From: Ruegeria discodermiae | Lineage (GTDB): Bacteria > Pseudomonadota > Alphaproteobacteria > Rhodobacterales > Rhodobacteraceae | Direction: 5' to 3' | Length of the DNA: 41,430 bases | Assembly: GCF_030758345.1 (NCBI RefSeq) | Contig: NZ_JAVAMO010000025.1 | Location: 1 to 41,430, forward strand | Shown: positions 25,429-33,347 of the stretch, one piece after another | How the letters are laid out: the number at the start of each line of letters is the position of its first letter | How positions within the stretch are numbered: the stretch's first letter is position 1 | The notes under the pieces: generated by a model | The model's input: the letters and a program-made list of their open reading frames with translations, nothing else | Told to the model about the DNA's origin: nothing | Database searches by the model: none | Translations under genes and position numbers: made by a program

Positions 25429-26163
25429 CTACTTTGGCTCGCCGTGCTTTTCGGGCAACGAGTAAGGGATCGAGTGCGTGCGCTTCATCACCTTGCCTCT
25501 GCGGTTCTTATGCTCGGTAAAGATAAATGGGATATCGGTGCGTTCACGAATATTCGCCACGAGAGCCTCTTTCTCATACCAAAACCCGAATCCGCATGCC
25601 CAATCGCGCGCGCTCATGAGCCAGACATCTTCTCCACCGAAATCAAAGGCGACTATGACCCTAAGATCGAACCATTCCTCAACTAGGCGCACGTCGTAAG
25701 GAGACAGTCGCGAAAGAGCCGGTTTTTCAGGCCGTCTCCAAAATTCAGACCCGAGTGCTTTTTCGAACTGGGTCTTGTCAGTCTTGCGTCTCAGACCGTC
25801 AACTACCCAAATCATCGGCGCATGAAACAGAGTGCGTTTCTTAGCTTCCGCTGTTTTAATGGCGGAATGCTGAACCTCGACCACAAGACCATCTGGAACC
25901 TTGATGTCGGCAATATGCAACTCGCCAGCATTGTCTCGGGCGGGTATCTCCTGCCAATCAGAAGGAAAATAGTTCTTCCACGATCTGTGCCAATCGGTTT
26001 CAGGCTCCCACCACTCATCACAGTGGCGTTGACCCTGATGGGGCCAATGCCAGACTTTCTTTGAGCCGCACTTCGCGATGAGCTGTGCTCCGCACCCAGG
26101 GCAGAGCCCAACGGCGCCAGGAGTGGCTTCTAGTCGTACATCTCCGGAAAGCGCGAATCTCAT
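25429..26163 (-). CDS. CoiA-like nuclease-family protein
   Basis: A 244-residue protein resembling the competence protein CoiA family. An N-terminal zinc-ribbon-like region has Cys21-x2-Cys24 (LCPGCGAQLIAKCG) and a later HW-x-H ... HCDEWW segment. It is followed by ETDWHRSWKNYFP and then a putative PD-(D/E)xK nuclease core with Asp86 in HIADIKVPDG and Glu96-x-Gln98 in VVEVQHS. CoiA proteins act on DNA during natural transformation in Gram-positive bacteria; relatives in proteobacteria are mostly unstudied. The gene lies 41 bases after the HNH endonuclease gene in the same direction, so the two could be co-transcribed. Both are within accessory-looking DNA next to an IS element. Competence, repair and defence roles are all possible. 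Confidence 0.8.
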   Translation of the reverse strand: MRFALSGDVRLEATPGAVGLCPGCGAQLIAKCGSKKVWHWPHQGQRHCDEWWEPETDWHRSWKNYFPSDWQEIPARDNAGELHIADIKVPDGLVVEVQHSAIKTAEAKKRTLFHAPMIWVVDGLRRKTDKTQFEKALGSEFWRRPEKPALSRLSPYDVRLVEEWFDLRVIVAFDFGGEDVWLMSARDWACGFGFWYEKEALVANIRERTDIPFIFTEHKNRRGKVMKRTHSIPYSLPEKHGEPK

Positions 26164-26204
26164 CTTGAAGACCTAGGCATAGTGCGTGGGAACAGTAAGT
26201 TGGA

Positions 26205-26600
26205 TTACCATCGGCGCTTCCGAGACGATGCCTTCGCCCTTCTCGGCGTCTTGTTCGATTTGCGCTTGTTTGCGCCAGTTTGAAGAGCTTGAAGATTACG
26301 CCGCGCATCTGAGCCACCTTTTGACCTTGGCCAGATGTGATCAACCTGCCAACCCATGGGGCTGTCTCGGTTGTAGGCAGGCTTGTAGATCAAGTTGCCT
26401 TGAGCGTCCCGCCGATAAAGATTGGGGTTCTTCCCTTTTATGCCAGGCCAAGCTGCTGTGATGCTGAAACGAAGCCGGCCCAAAAGGGACATCGAGGGCA
26501 CCGCTCGGATGCCGCATCGGCAGCCCGCATTACCGACCGCACGCCGCCTGACCAATAACGTTAACAACGAGATAGCAAGACCAATGATGTGATGGAGCAC
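26205..26600 (-). CDS. Small HNH endonuclease
   Basis: A protein of up to 131 residues with an HNH nuclease motif at its C-terminal end: GWQVDHIWPRSKGGSD (Asp87, His88), Asn102 in RRNLQAL and Asn111 in GANKRKSNK. The preceding KGKNPNLYRRDAQGNLIY region matches what is seen in small HNH proteins. The start is uncertain: the frame opens with GTG at 26600, while an ATG at 26492 would give 95 residues and still keep the whole nuclease core. The C-terminus is very basic (RRAKASSRKRRW), consistent with DNA binding. It is followed by the CoiA-like gene on the same strand. Confidence 0.78.
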   Translation of the reverse strand: MLHHIIGLAISLLTLLVRRRAVGNAGCRCGIRAVPSMSLLGRLRFSITAAWPGIKGKNPNLYRRDAQGNLIYKPAYNRDSPMGWQVDHIWPRSKGGSDARRNLQALQTGANKRKSNKTPRRAKASSRKRRW

Positions 26601-27120
26601 ATTTCAGCCGCAATGATCAGGACACTCCGCCGAATGTCACGGGCGTAGCTGTCCGCAAAGCAGTTGGGAACCTGATCTGCGGATCCCATCAGGGCCAGCG
26701 GTCAAGTGCACCGCGCAAACAGGCCGGACACAAGACCGCTTCTGAAACGGTGCGCACCATCCATTTTCTTCTTGCTATGCGGGCGCCATCCACACATGAC
26801 ATTCGCTGCGTCCTGACGAGTGAGCAAGTCGCTTTAGAGGCAGTCCTTGAACAGAGCAAAGCATCTCCGCGTTCCTTGAGGTGACAAGCCATCGTTGACG
26901 GCCCAAAGCCGACCTTCACTGCAACTCGCTACGCCGTAATGCAGATTCCGGTAAGCGGACGTTGACAATCAGTGTTAATTGACCAGCGCCGAGGAATCTG
27001 CGTTGCGGACAAAAGTCAGCGTCGTTCCGATTGTGCGATCTAGGTTCACATAGCACTATGGCGATTAGCAAAACGATTGGCAGCGAACTACTGCTTCGAA
27101 CTCATGACAATGTCATGCGA
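26601..27120. other. Gene-poor stretch with dispersed repeat words
   Basis: No convincing gene is seen in these 520 bases; the open frames lack ribosome sites and family features. The stretch contains the words GACATTCGCTGCGT (26798), GACGGCCCA (26897) and TGCGGACAAA (27004), all of which recur in the gene-poor stretch around 37980-38097, in a different order. It seems to be built from intergenic repeat material and decayed sequence. Confidence 0.45.
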
Positions 27121-28044
27121 CTAACTCGTCAGCGTCGCTTTCCATTGTCGCGCCTCCACTGCTTCAACTGTAAGTTCAATACAGAGCCGACGCACAGCTT
27201 CGAAGGCAAAAGTCGCCGGACGATCACTTAAATCTCCTATGTAGAGCGTGCGATTGAGTTTTGGCTTGATAATCGGACGCGTCGCCAATGCGCCCGCGTC
27301 AATGTGTTCTTTCAGAATAAACTCGGTGCCCACGATGCAACCGATGCCAGACAGAAGGGATCCGCTGATTGCGGAGATCGAGTTTATTTGGAACTGCGCG
27401 TTCTCTTCGATCCGCCTGAGTAGGGAAGGGTCGTCCATCACAGCTCGGGTGTACAGGCCTTGGCGAAGAATTATCAACGGTAAGTCCAGCAGTGCCTCAA
27501 AACTGATTGCATCGGTTCCACCGATAACATCTGGCCGACCCACCAGAACCAACTCCTCTTCCAAGACCGGTTGGAACCTGAAACGCGCGTCAGGAAGTTG
27601 GTTGTAGGTTAGGGTCAAATCGACCTCCGAAGACGCAAGCTGTTGGGCGGTAGACCCGGAAAAGATCTCAGAAAGATGCAGGCGTAGGTTCGGATAGTCT
27701 TGTGAAACACGCTGTACCAGGGGCACGCCAATAGCTTTGACAGCCGAATGTGCAAAGCCAACCGAAATCTCACCCGCGACCTCATTCTCAGTTTCTCGGA
27801 TATCGGTGCTGGCGGCTTGCATGGATCGCAGGATCGCACGCGCGTGTTCATATAATCGAGCACCAGATGCTGTCGGCCGCACGCCCCTTGGCAATCTCTC
27901 AAATAGCTGCGTACCAAGTTCGGCTTCGAGATTGGACAGATGCCTGCTTAATGCAGACACAGCGACCCTTTCCCGATCAGCAGCACGAGCCAACGCGCCT
28001 TCCTCAAAGATCGCAGCAAAGTATCGGAGTTGCCTGCTGTCCAT
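27121..28044 (-). CDS. LysR family transcriptional regulator
   Basis: A 307-residue LysR-type regulator with the N-terminal helix-turn-helix in residues 1-60 (MDSRQLRYFAAIFEEGALAR, then VSALSRHLSNLEAELGTQLF) and a full-length effector domain (GEISVGFAHSAVKAIGVPLV; EVDLTLTYNQLPDARF). It is divergent from the CoA transferase-lyase-TRAP operon and is the likely regulator of that operon. An inverted repeat directly next to its start codon suggests autoregulation. The usual Ala-Ser-Gln-Ser/Pro recognition stretch is changed to RVAVSALSRHLS, still within the range of the family. Confidence 0.92.
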   Translation of the reverse strand: MDSRQLRYFAAIFEEGALARAADRERVAVSALSRHLSNLEAELGTQLFERLPRGVRPTASGARLYEHARAILRSMQAASTDIRETENEVAGEISVGFAHSAVKAIGVPLVQRVSQDYPNLRLHLSEIFSGSTAQQLASSEVDLTLTYNQLPDARFRFQPVLEEELVLVGRPDVIGGTDAISFEALLDLPLIILRQGLYTRAVMDDPSLLRRIEENAQFQINSISAISGSLLSGIGCIVGTEFILKEHIDAGALATRPIIKPKLNRTLYIGDLSDRPATFAFEAVRRLCIELTVEAVEARQWKATLTS

Positions 28045-28065
28045 GCTTTCTCAATATCAGAAAGC
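28045..28065. promoter_or_regulatory. Inverted repeat at the LysR start (candidate operator)
   Basis: Perfect 7-bp arms, GCTTTCT and AGAAAGC, are separated by seven bases and begin immediately upstream of the LysR start codon, about 80 bases before the CoA transferase start. The geometry suits a LysR dimer site of the T-N11-A type. It could block the regulator's own transcription. Confidence 0.45.
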
Positions 28066-28142
28066 AGCCTTATTAACATTGAAATTTTGCAAAGCATACC
28101 GATCGGTTAGCTTTGGTTAACGCAAGTCCAACCGGAGCATAC

Positions 28143-29336
28143 ATGGTGTCAGACGATTTCAGGCCTTTGCGGGGCATCCGCGTCGTTGAAATGACCCACA
28201 TGATTATGGGGCCAAGTTGCGGTCAGGTCCTTGCCTATCTTGGTGCTGACGTGATCAAGGTTGAGCCCCCTGCGGGGGACAAAACACGGCACCTAACCGG
28301 AATGGGGCGGGGGTTCTTCCCAAGTTTCAATCGCGGCAAGCGTTCAATTACCTTAGATCTAAAGTCCGAGGCCGGAACGTCGGCGCTGGATCAGCTTCTG
28401 GCAACCGCCGATGTTTTCGTTGAGAACTTCCGCGACCAGTCACTTGCCAAGATGGGATTTGCGCCCTCCGCGTTGCGAGGTAAGTACCCCAATTTGATCA
28501 TCGCATCCTGCAAGGGCTTCCTGCATGGTCCCTATCAGGACCGAACGGCAATGGACGAGGTGGTTCAGATGATGACCGGAATGGCCTATATGACTGGCCC
28601 AACGGGTCGTCCCTTGCGCATTGGCTCTTCTGCAAATGACATCATGGGTGGGGTCTTCGGCGCTCTTGCAGTTCTCGGCGCGTTGTTGGAGCGGCAAGAA
28701 TCCGGAGAGGGTCGGACGATACGCATTGGCCTGTTCGAGAATTGCCTAATGCTTGTCATGCAACACATGGTGCAATTCGATCTGGACGGACACGAACCGG
28801 CCCCTATGCCCGAGCGGGAATTTTCCTGGCCGGTCTACGACATCTTCGACACGCGGGACAATCGTCAGATCTTTGTGGGTGCTGTCACTGAGGGCCATTG
28901 GCAAATATTGTGCAAAGCAATCAGCTTAGAGCATTTGCTGGAGGATAACCGGCTTCAGACAAAGATGGACCAGATCGAAGCGCGGAACTGGACACTTCCC
29001 CTTTTTGCAGAAGCAATCGGCAAACGCGATTTTCCTGAACTGATCGAGACTTTTGAAGCTTCGGGCATTCCCTTTTCGCCGATCAATCGTCCTGCCGATA
29101 TGTATCAGGATCCACATGTCCTGCGCCCCGGCGGTCTGCATCTCTCACACGACGCTGGTGGGCAGGTGTTCCGGGCTCCGGGTTTGCCCATCGAAGTTGA
29201 TGGCGGGATTCCACATCCGGTTTCACTCGATGTCGCAGATGTCGGCGATGACACTGACACCGTGCTTTCAGAGCTTGGCCTGTCACCTTCGGAAATATCG
29301 GCTGCAAGTGGCGCGGCGGATAGGAATTCAACGTGA
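28143..29336 (+). CDS. CaiB/BaiF family (class III) CoA transferase
   Basis: A 397-residue class III CoA transferase, which moves CoA between carboxylic acids in the cytoplasm. The N-terminus RPLRGIRVVEMTHMIMGPSC, then LGADVIKVEPPAGD, FPSFNRGKRSITLDLK and VFVENFR are all family motifs. The catalytic aspartate is most likely Asp138 in DRTAMDEVVQ. The ATG at 28143 follows GGAG and was preferred to a TTG ten codons earlier. The stop codon overlaps the GTG start of the lyase gene by four bases, so the two enzymes are translationally coupled and probably act in sequence: activation of an acid to its CoA thioester, then cleavage. Confidence 0.92.
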   Translation: MVSDDFRPLRGIRVVEMTHMIMGPSCGQVLAYLGADVIKVEPPAGDKTRHLTGMGRGFFPSFNRGKRSITLDLKSEAGTSALDQLLATADVFVENFRDQSLAKMGFAPSALRGKYPNLIIASCKGFLHGPYQDRTAMDEVVQMMTGMAYMTGPTGRPLRIGSSANDIMGGVFGALAVLGALLERQESGEGRTIRIGLFENCLMLVMQHMVQFDLDGHEPAPMPEREFSWPVYDIFDTRDNRQIFVGAVTEGHWQILCKAISLEHLLEDNRLQTKMDQIEARNWTLPLFAEAIGKRDFPELIETFEASGIPFSPINRPADMYQDPHVLRPGGLHLSHDAGGQVFRAPGLPIEVDGGIPHPVSLDVADVGDDTDTVLSELGLSPSEISAASGAADRNST

Positions 29337-30277
29337 CTCGCCTGTCAGAAATATACCCACCCGACAGGGTCGTATTGCGGGAAGTCGGATTGCGCGACGG
29401 TCTGCAGATGGTCCAACGATATCCCTCAACGGCAGCGAAGGCCGAATGGTTGCGCCGTGAAAGTGCCGCGGGTGTTCGGCACTTTGAGATTGGCTCTTTC
29501 CTTCCGGCAAAAGCTATGCCGCAATTCGCTGATGTTCGGGACATCATCGACATTTGCCGCAGCCTTAACGTCCATTCGGCAGCGCTTGCCTTGAATGATC
29601 GCGGCGCGACGGACGCGGTTCAAACTCCGGTCGGCGAAATCGTCACAGTGGTCTCGGCGACCGAGGAACATAGCCAGGCAAACACACGTCGTACACGTGA
29701 GGAAGCAATTGCTCTGGTTGGTAAAACCGTCGAACTGGCAAGAGGCTCAGAAACCTCACCTTTGGTACAGGTCGGCATCGCCATGGCGTTCGGTTGCTCG
29801 ATTGCTGGCAAAGTCGATCCGGACGATGTGGTGCGCATCGCGGCCGCATGCGCGGAGGCGGGTGTGGACATGATCGGTCTTGCAGACACAGTCGGATTTG
29901 CGGGTCCAGATCAGGTGCAAGACCTTGTTGAATGTGTGAAAAACGAACTGGGCGACGTTGCGCTGAGCATTCACCTGCACGACACAAGGGGAATGGGGAT
30001 CGTCAATGCCTCTGCCGCCCTAGACGCAGGTATCCGGGTGATCGATGGCTCGCTGGCAGGCCTCGGAGGCTGCCCCTTTGCCCCCGGCGCAACAGGGAAC
30101 GTGGTCTTTGAAGACCTTGTATATCTCTGTGAACGTAAAGGTTTTGCAACCGGCATCGACTTAGAACAGCTGATGTCTGTGCGAGAGATCGCCTCGTCCG
30201 AAATGCCCGACGAACAGCTCTTTGGTGCGTTGCCACGCGCCGGAGCACCGCGCCTGATCAGCTGGCGTGCCCGATAA
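29333..30277 (+). CDS. Hydroxymethylglutaryl-CoA lyase-like enzyme
   Basis: A 314-residue TIM-barrel lyase of the HMG-CoA lyase family. Catalytic and metal residues can be placed at Arg21-Asp22 (GLRDGLQ), His214 and His216 (IHLHDTRG) and the loop cysteine Cys247 in GLGGCPFAPGATGN, the family signature. The MAFGCSIAGKV segment is also conserved. HMG-CoA lyase makes acetyl-CoA and acetoacetate; related enzymes cleave other 3-hydroxy-3-methyl- or 3-hydroxy-acyl-CoAs. The gene starts with GTG overlapping the CoA transferase stop. With the upstream transferase and downstream TRAP genes, catabolism of 3-hydroxy-3-methylglutarate or a similar hydroxydicarboxylate is inferred. Confidence 0.9.
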   Translation: MTRLSEIYPPDRVVLREVGLRDGLQMVQRYPSTAAKAEWLRRESAAGVRHFEIGSFLPAKAMPQFADVRDIIDICRSLNVHSAALALNDRGATDAVQTPVGEIVTVVSATEEHSQANTRRTREEAIALVGKTVELARGSETSPLVQVGIAMAFGCSIAGKVDPDDVVRIAAACAEAGVDMIGLADTVGFAGPDQVQDLVECVKNELGDVALSIHLHDTRGMGIVNASAALDAGIRVIDGSLAGLGGCPFAPGATGNVVFEDLVYLCERKGFATGIDLEQLMSVREIASSEMPDEQLFGALPRAGAPRLISWRAR

Positions 30278-30305
30278 ACAACAAGCTAAATAAGTGGAGG
30301 AGAAC

Positions 30306-31304
30306 ATGAACATTTTCAGAACAGCAGCGGCCGCGCTATTGGCCGCAACATCCGTAGGTAGCACGGCCCACGCAGAAGCAACCGAGATGCGCTGCAGCCA
30401 CCAATTACCCCCTGGGCACCATATCGCGAATGTCATCGACCAATGGGCCGAGGAGATTGAGACCCTGTCGAACGGAGAAATCGACGTTCAGGTCTTTGGT
30501 GCCAACAGCCTAGTTGGCGCGCGCGAGAACATCGCTTCGGTAGCCAAGGGCAACATTGAATGCGCATTCTCGATTAACCCGCAATGGGGCAAGACCCTGC
30601 CGATCATGAACGTTACGCTGAAACCCTATGCTGTCACTGATACGGAGACGCTCGCCGCTTGGCCGGATAGTGAAGCCGCAGCATTTCTGGATCAGAAGCT
30701 GCTTGAAAAAGGTGTGCAGAACGCGGTCTGGCTGTTCACAACACGGATGACAGCGTTGACGTCAAAGGGATCGCCGCTGATCAATCCGGAAGATTTCGAA
30801 GGCGTGAAGATCCGGGGCCTGAACCCGGTGGCGGATGAGGGGCTTGTCGCCATGGGGGCAGCACCTTCAGCGATGTCTGGCTCGAAAGTGTACGAAGCAC
30901 TCTCAACCGGTGTGATCGACGCGGGCATGACCGATATTGCCGCCGCCTATTCGCGCAAATACTTTGAAGTCCAGGACCATGTGACGGTCGTGCCGCTCTT
31001 TAGTGTGTTCTTCCACGGCTACCTTAACCCGGCTTGGTATGATGGTCTGACGGATGCACAGAAAGCCGCTATAGCCGAGGCGGGGGCCAAAGCGGCAGAA
31101 TGGGCAGTTGCCGCGTCCGAAGAAGCATCTGCCGCAGCACCCGATCAACTGGCTGACAATGGCATGAAAGTGCATTTCCAGACGCCTGAGGAAGAAGCCG
31201 CATGGAAAGCGCTCATGGTACCTGCTTTCGATAAATCGTTTGGCGACGCAACCGGTGAAGACGGCGTCAAGCTGCTTGAGCTGGTCGGCCAAATTTCGAA
31301 CTGA
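30306..31304 (+). CDS. dctP: TRAP transporter substrate-binding protein (DctP family)
   Basis: A 332-residue periplasmic binding protein with a signal peptide (MNIFRTAAAALLAATSVGST, cleavage probably after AHA) and a DctP-type body including FEGVKIRGLNPVADEGLVAM and GVIDAGMTDIAAAYSRKYFE. The ATG at 30306 has GGAGGAG upstream and replaces a slightly earlier non-ATG start. It lies 28 bases after the lyase gene and one base before dctQ. The conserved arginine of IRGLNP (the Arg that binds a carboxylate in this family) supports an organic acid ligand. Confidence 0.92.
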   Translation: MNIFRTAAAALLAATSVGSTAHAEATEMRCSHQLPPGHHIANVIDQWAEEIETLSNGEIDVQVFGANSLVGARENIASVAKGNIECAFSINPQWGKTLPIMNVTLKPYAVTDTETLAAWPDSEAAAFLDQKLLEKGVQNAVWLFTTRMTALTSKGSPLINPEDFEGVKIRGLNPVADEGLVAMGAAPSAMSGSKVYEALSTGVIDAGMTDIAAAYSRKYFEVQDHVTVVPLFSVFFHGYLNPAWYDGLTDAQKAAIAEAGAKAAEWAVAASEEASAAAPDQLADNGMKVHFQTPEEEAAWKALMVPAFDKSFGDATGEDGVKLLELVGQISN

Positions 31305-31305
31305 C

Positions 31306-31836
31306 ATGAAGCAGGGTCATGAAACTGACACCTCTGAGGCCTTGCCGGTCTCAGGGGTGGAGCGCGCGGTGCGTCTGGTTACGTTATCTGGGGCAGGTAT
31401 CGCCGCGTTGCTGGTGCTAGTTGTATTCGGGGTCGTGAGCTACAGCGTCTTTATGCGCTATATCCTTGGCACACCGATCACTTTTTCCGATGAACTCAAC
31501 GGCTTTATCGTCGTGGCAATGGTGGCACTCGGAGCGGGCGAGGTCCTTTTGCGCGGCGAACATTTCGGAGTTGACCTGCTGACTGAGCGTGCTGGTCCTC
31601 GAACTCAATGGTTGGTCGAGATTTGGGGGATGATAGGTGTGATCTTGGTCGCTGCGGCTATTCTCTACAGCGCGGTGATTATGGTGCAGTTTTCATACGA
31701 CTTCGGCATTTATTCAGATGGATATCTGAGCGTTCAGATGTGGATTCCGCAGTGCTTTCTTCTCGTTGGCATGATCATTCTGATCCTTGCGGCGCTGGCT
31801 CGCATCTTCACGCTTCTGACGGTGCGCCGACTATGA
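31306..31836 (+). CDS. dctQ: TRAP transporter small permease (DctQ type)
   Basis: A 176-residue four-helix membrane protein of the DctQ family. VVSYSVFMRYILGTPITFSD and VALGAGEVLLRGEHFGVDLL are the usual landmarks. The ATG at 31306 comes one base after the dctP stop; the frame is open 22 codons further into dctP, but that start lacks support. The 3' end overlaps dctM by four bases (ATGA). It works as partner of the large permease in the inner membrane. Confidence 0.9.
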   Translation: MKQGHETDTSEALPVSGVERAVRLVTLSGAGIAALLVLVVFGVVSYSVFMRYILGTPITFSDELNGFIVVAMVALGAGEVLLRGEHFGVDLLTERAGPRTQWLVEIWGMIGVILVAAAILYSAVIMVQFSYDFGIYSDGYLSVQMWIPQCFLLVGMIILILAALARIFTLLTVRRL

Positions 31837-33119
31837 TGACGTTATTGATTTTAGCCGGTCTGATTGTCCTTTTGCTTACGGGGATGCCAATTTTCGCCGG
31901 GCTCGGTCTGACATCGCTGATCATAATGATGCTGACAGAAGGCAACGTGAACAGCGCGGCTGATACGGTGTTTGCCAAACTGAACAACGGTCTTTTGACG
32001 GCCATACCGATGTTTGCCTTCATGGCACATGTGATGATCCGGGCTGGTGTGGTTAAGGATCTGTATGATGCAGCTAATGCGATGGTCGGCCATTTGCGCG
32101 GTGGTCTTGGGGTGGCCACAATCCTATCCTGCACCATTTTCGCAGCCATTTCAGGTTCCTCTGTTGCCACGGCTCTTACTATTGGCTCGACGGCTATCCC
32201 GCAGATGAAGCGCTTTAACTACAGCCCGAGCTATTCCTACGGTGTGATTGCAGCGGGCGGTACGCTCGGGATTCTCATCCCTCCCTCTGGGCCTCTTATT
32301 CTTTATGCCATCGTAACCGAAGCTTCGATCGGAGCTTTGTTCCTGGCCGGGTTGGTGCCGGGTATCATGATGGCTGTCATTTTCGCGATTTGGGCGATGG
32401 CCAGCGCCGGGTTTGGGGCCGCAGTTGTCTCTCAACCATTTGCGGGTATGGGCGTTATCTGGGCACGTATGATTCAATCGATCTGGGCCTTGTTGATGCC
32501 ACCGGTGGTTTTGGGTGGGATCTACCTTGGAATTTTTACAGCTACTGAGGCTGCTTCGATTGGCTGCCTTTACGCGCTGTTCATCAGCGTAATTGTCTAC
32601 CGCAATTTCGGTTTGCGAGACCTATGGGTGACCGCTTTTGAGACAGTGCGCACAACGGCGATGCTGTTCATGATATTGGCGGCTGCGGCACTGTTTGGTC
32701 ACGCCGTAACCATTATTCGGCTGCCCATCGAAATCGTTGAACAAGTGACAGCAATCGGCCTCAGCCCCGCCATGTTTGTCGTAGCCGTTATGCTGCTCAT
32801 TCTCGTGTTGGGGATGTTTCTTGAGACCATCTCAATCATCCTGATCACAACACCAATTGTCTTTCCTGTCATGCTGGCACTGGGGATCGATCCAATTTGG
32901 TATGGCATCTTGCTGATGATCAACCTTGAACTTGCGTTGATCACTCCTCCCGTGGGGATGAATCTCTTTGTAATCAAAGGCATTGCGAAAGCTCCATTGT
33001 CGGAGGTCATTCGAGGAGCCTTGCCCTATGCAGTGCTAATGCTTTTGGGTCTGATCTTCGTCTTTGCATTCCCACCTTTGTCCACTTGGCTTCCTGAGGT
33101 GGCTGGTTTTGGGGGTTAG
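31833..33119 (+). CDS. dctM: TRAP transporter large permease (DctM type)
   Basis: A 428-residue multi-pass membrane protein. Family features are IPMFAFMAHVMIRAGVVKDL, AAISGSSVATALTIGSTAIP, GTLGILIPPSGPLILYAIV and ITPPVGMNLFVIKG near the C-terminus. The ATG at 31833 overlaps the dctQ stop as ATGA; an in-frame extension of 75 codons inside dctQ was rejected. It is the last gene of the CoA transferase-lyase-TRAP operon. Confidence 0.93.
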   Translation: MMTLLILAGLIVLLLTGMPIFAGLGLTSLIIMMLTEGNVNSAADTVFAKLNNGLLTAIPMFAFMAHVMIRAGVVKDLYDAANAMVGHLRGGLGVATILSCTIFAAISGSSVATALTIGSTAIPQMKRFNYSPSYSYGVIAAGGTLGILIPPSGPLILYAIVTEASIGALFLAGLVPGIMMAVIFAIWAMASAGFGAAVVSQPFAGMGVIWARMIQSIWALLMPPVVLGGIYLGIFTATEAASIGCLYALFISVIVYRNFGLRDLWVTAFETVRTTAMLFMILAAAALFGHAVTIIRLPIEIVEQVTAIGLSPAMFVVAVMLLILVLGMFLETISIILITTPIVFPVMLALGIDPIWYGILLMINLELALITPPVGMNLFVIKGIAKAPLSEVIRGALPYAVLMLLGLIFVFAFPPLSTWLPEVAGFGG

Positions 33120-33310
33120 AAGTAAAATCGATTACTCCTTCCGGACACAAACTTGGTCAGCACAGTTCGCGACCCAGGCGTCAAGATTTAGGGCGTGCTA
33201 GCAAAAGTGCAGCTTTTGGGATCCACTTTTTGAGCCATCTTCGACTTCGGCTAATAACGGACACTCGGCGCCTTCACAGGATGCGGCGGTTGGAGCAGGC
33301 ATTTAGACAC

Positions 33311-33326
33311 CGGGCGCGAAAGCCCG
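33311..33326. terminator. Candidate terminator hairpin between convergent genes
   Basis: CGGGC and GCCCG pair across a six-base loop (GCGAAA), followed by CTTGTTT on the plus strand. It lies between the convergent dctM (ends 33119) and amidohydrolase genes. The stem is short, so it is only a plausible terminator. The rest of 33120-33310 shows no gene. Confidence 0.35.
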
Positions 33327-33329
33327 CTT

Positions 33330-33347
33330 GTTTAGACATGTCTAAAC
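33330..33347. repeat. Perfect 18-bp palindrome
   Basis: GTTTAGACATGTCTAAAC is its own reverse complement. It covers the amidohydrolase stop codon. A half copy, ATTTAGACA, lies 29 bases upstream at 33301-33309. It could be a protein-binding site or form part of a terminator; its position at the end of a gene is odd for an operator. Confidence 0.6.
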
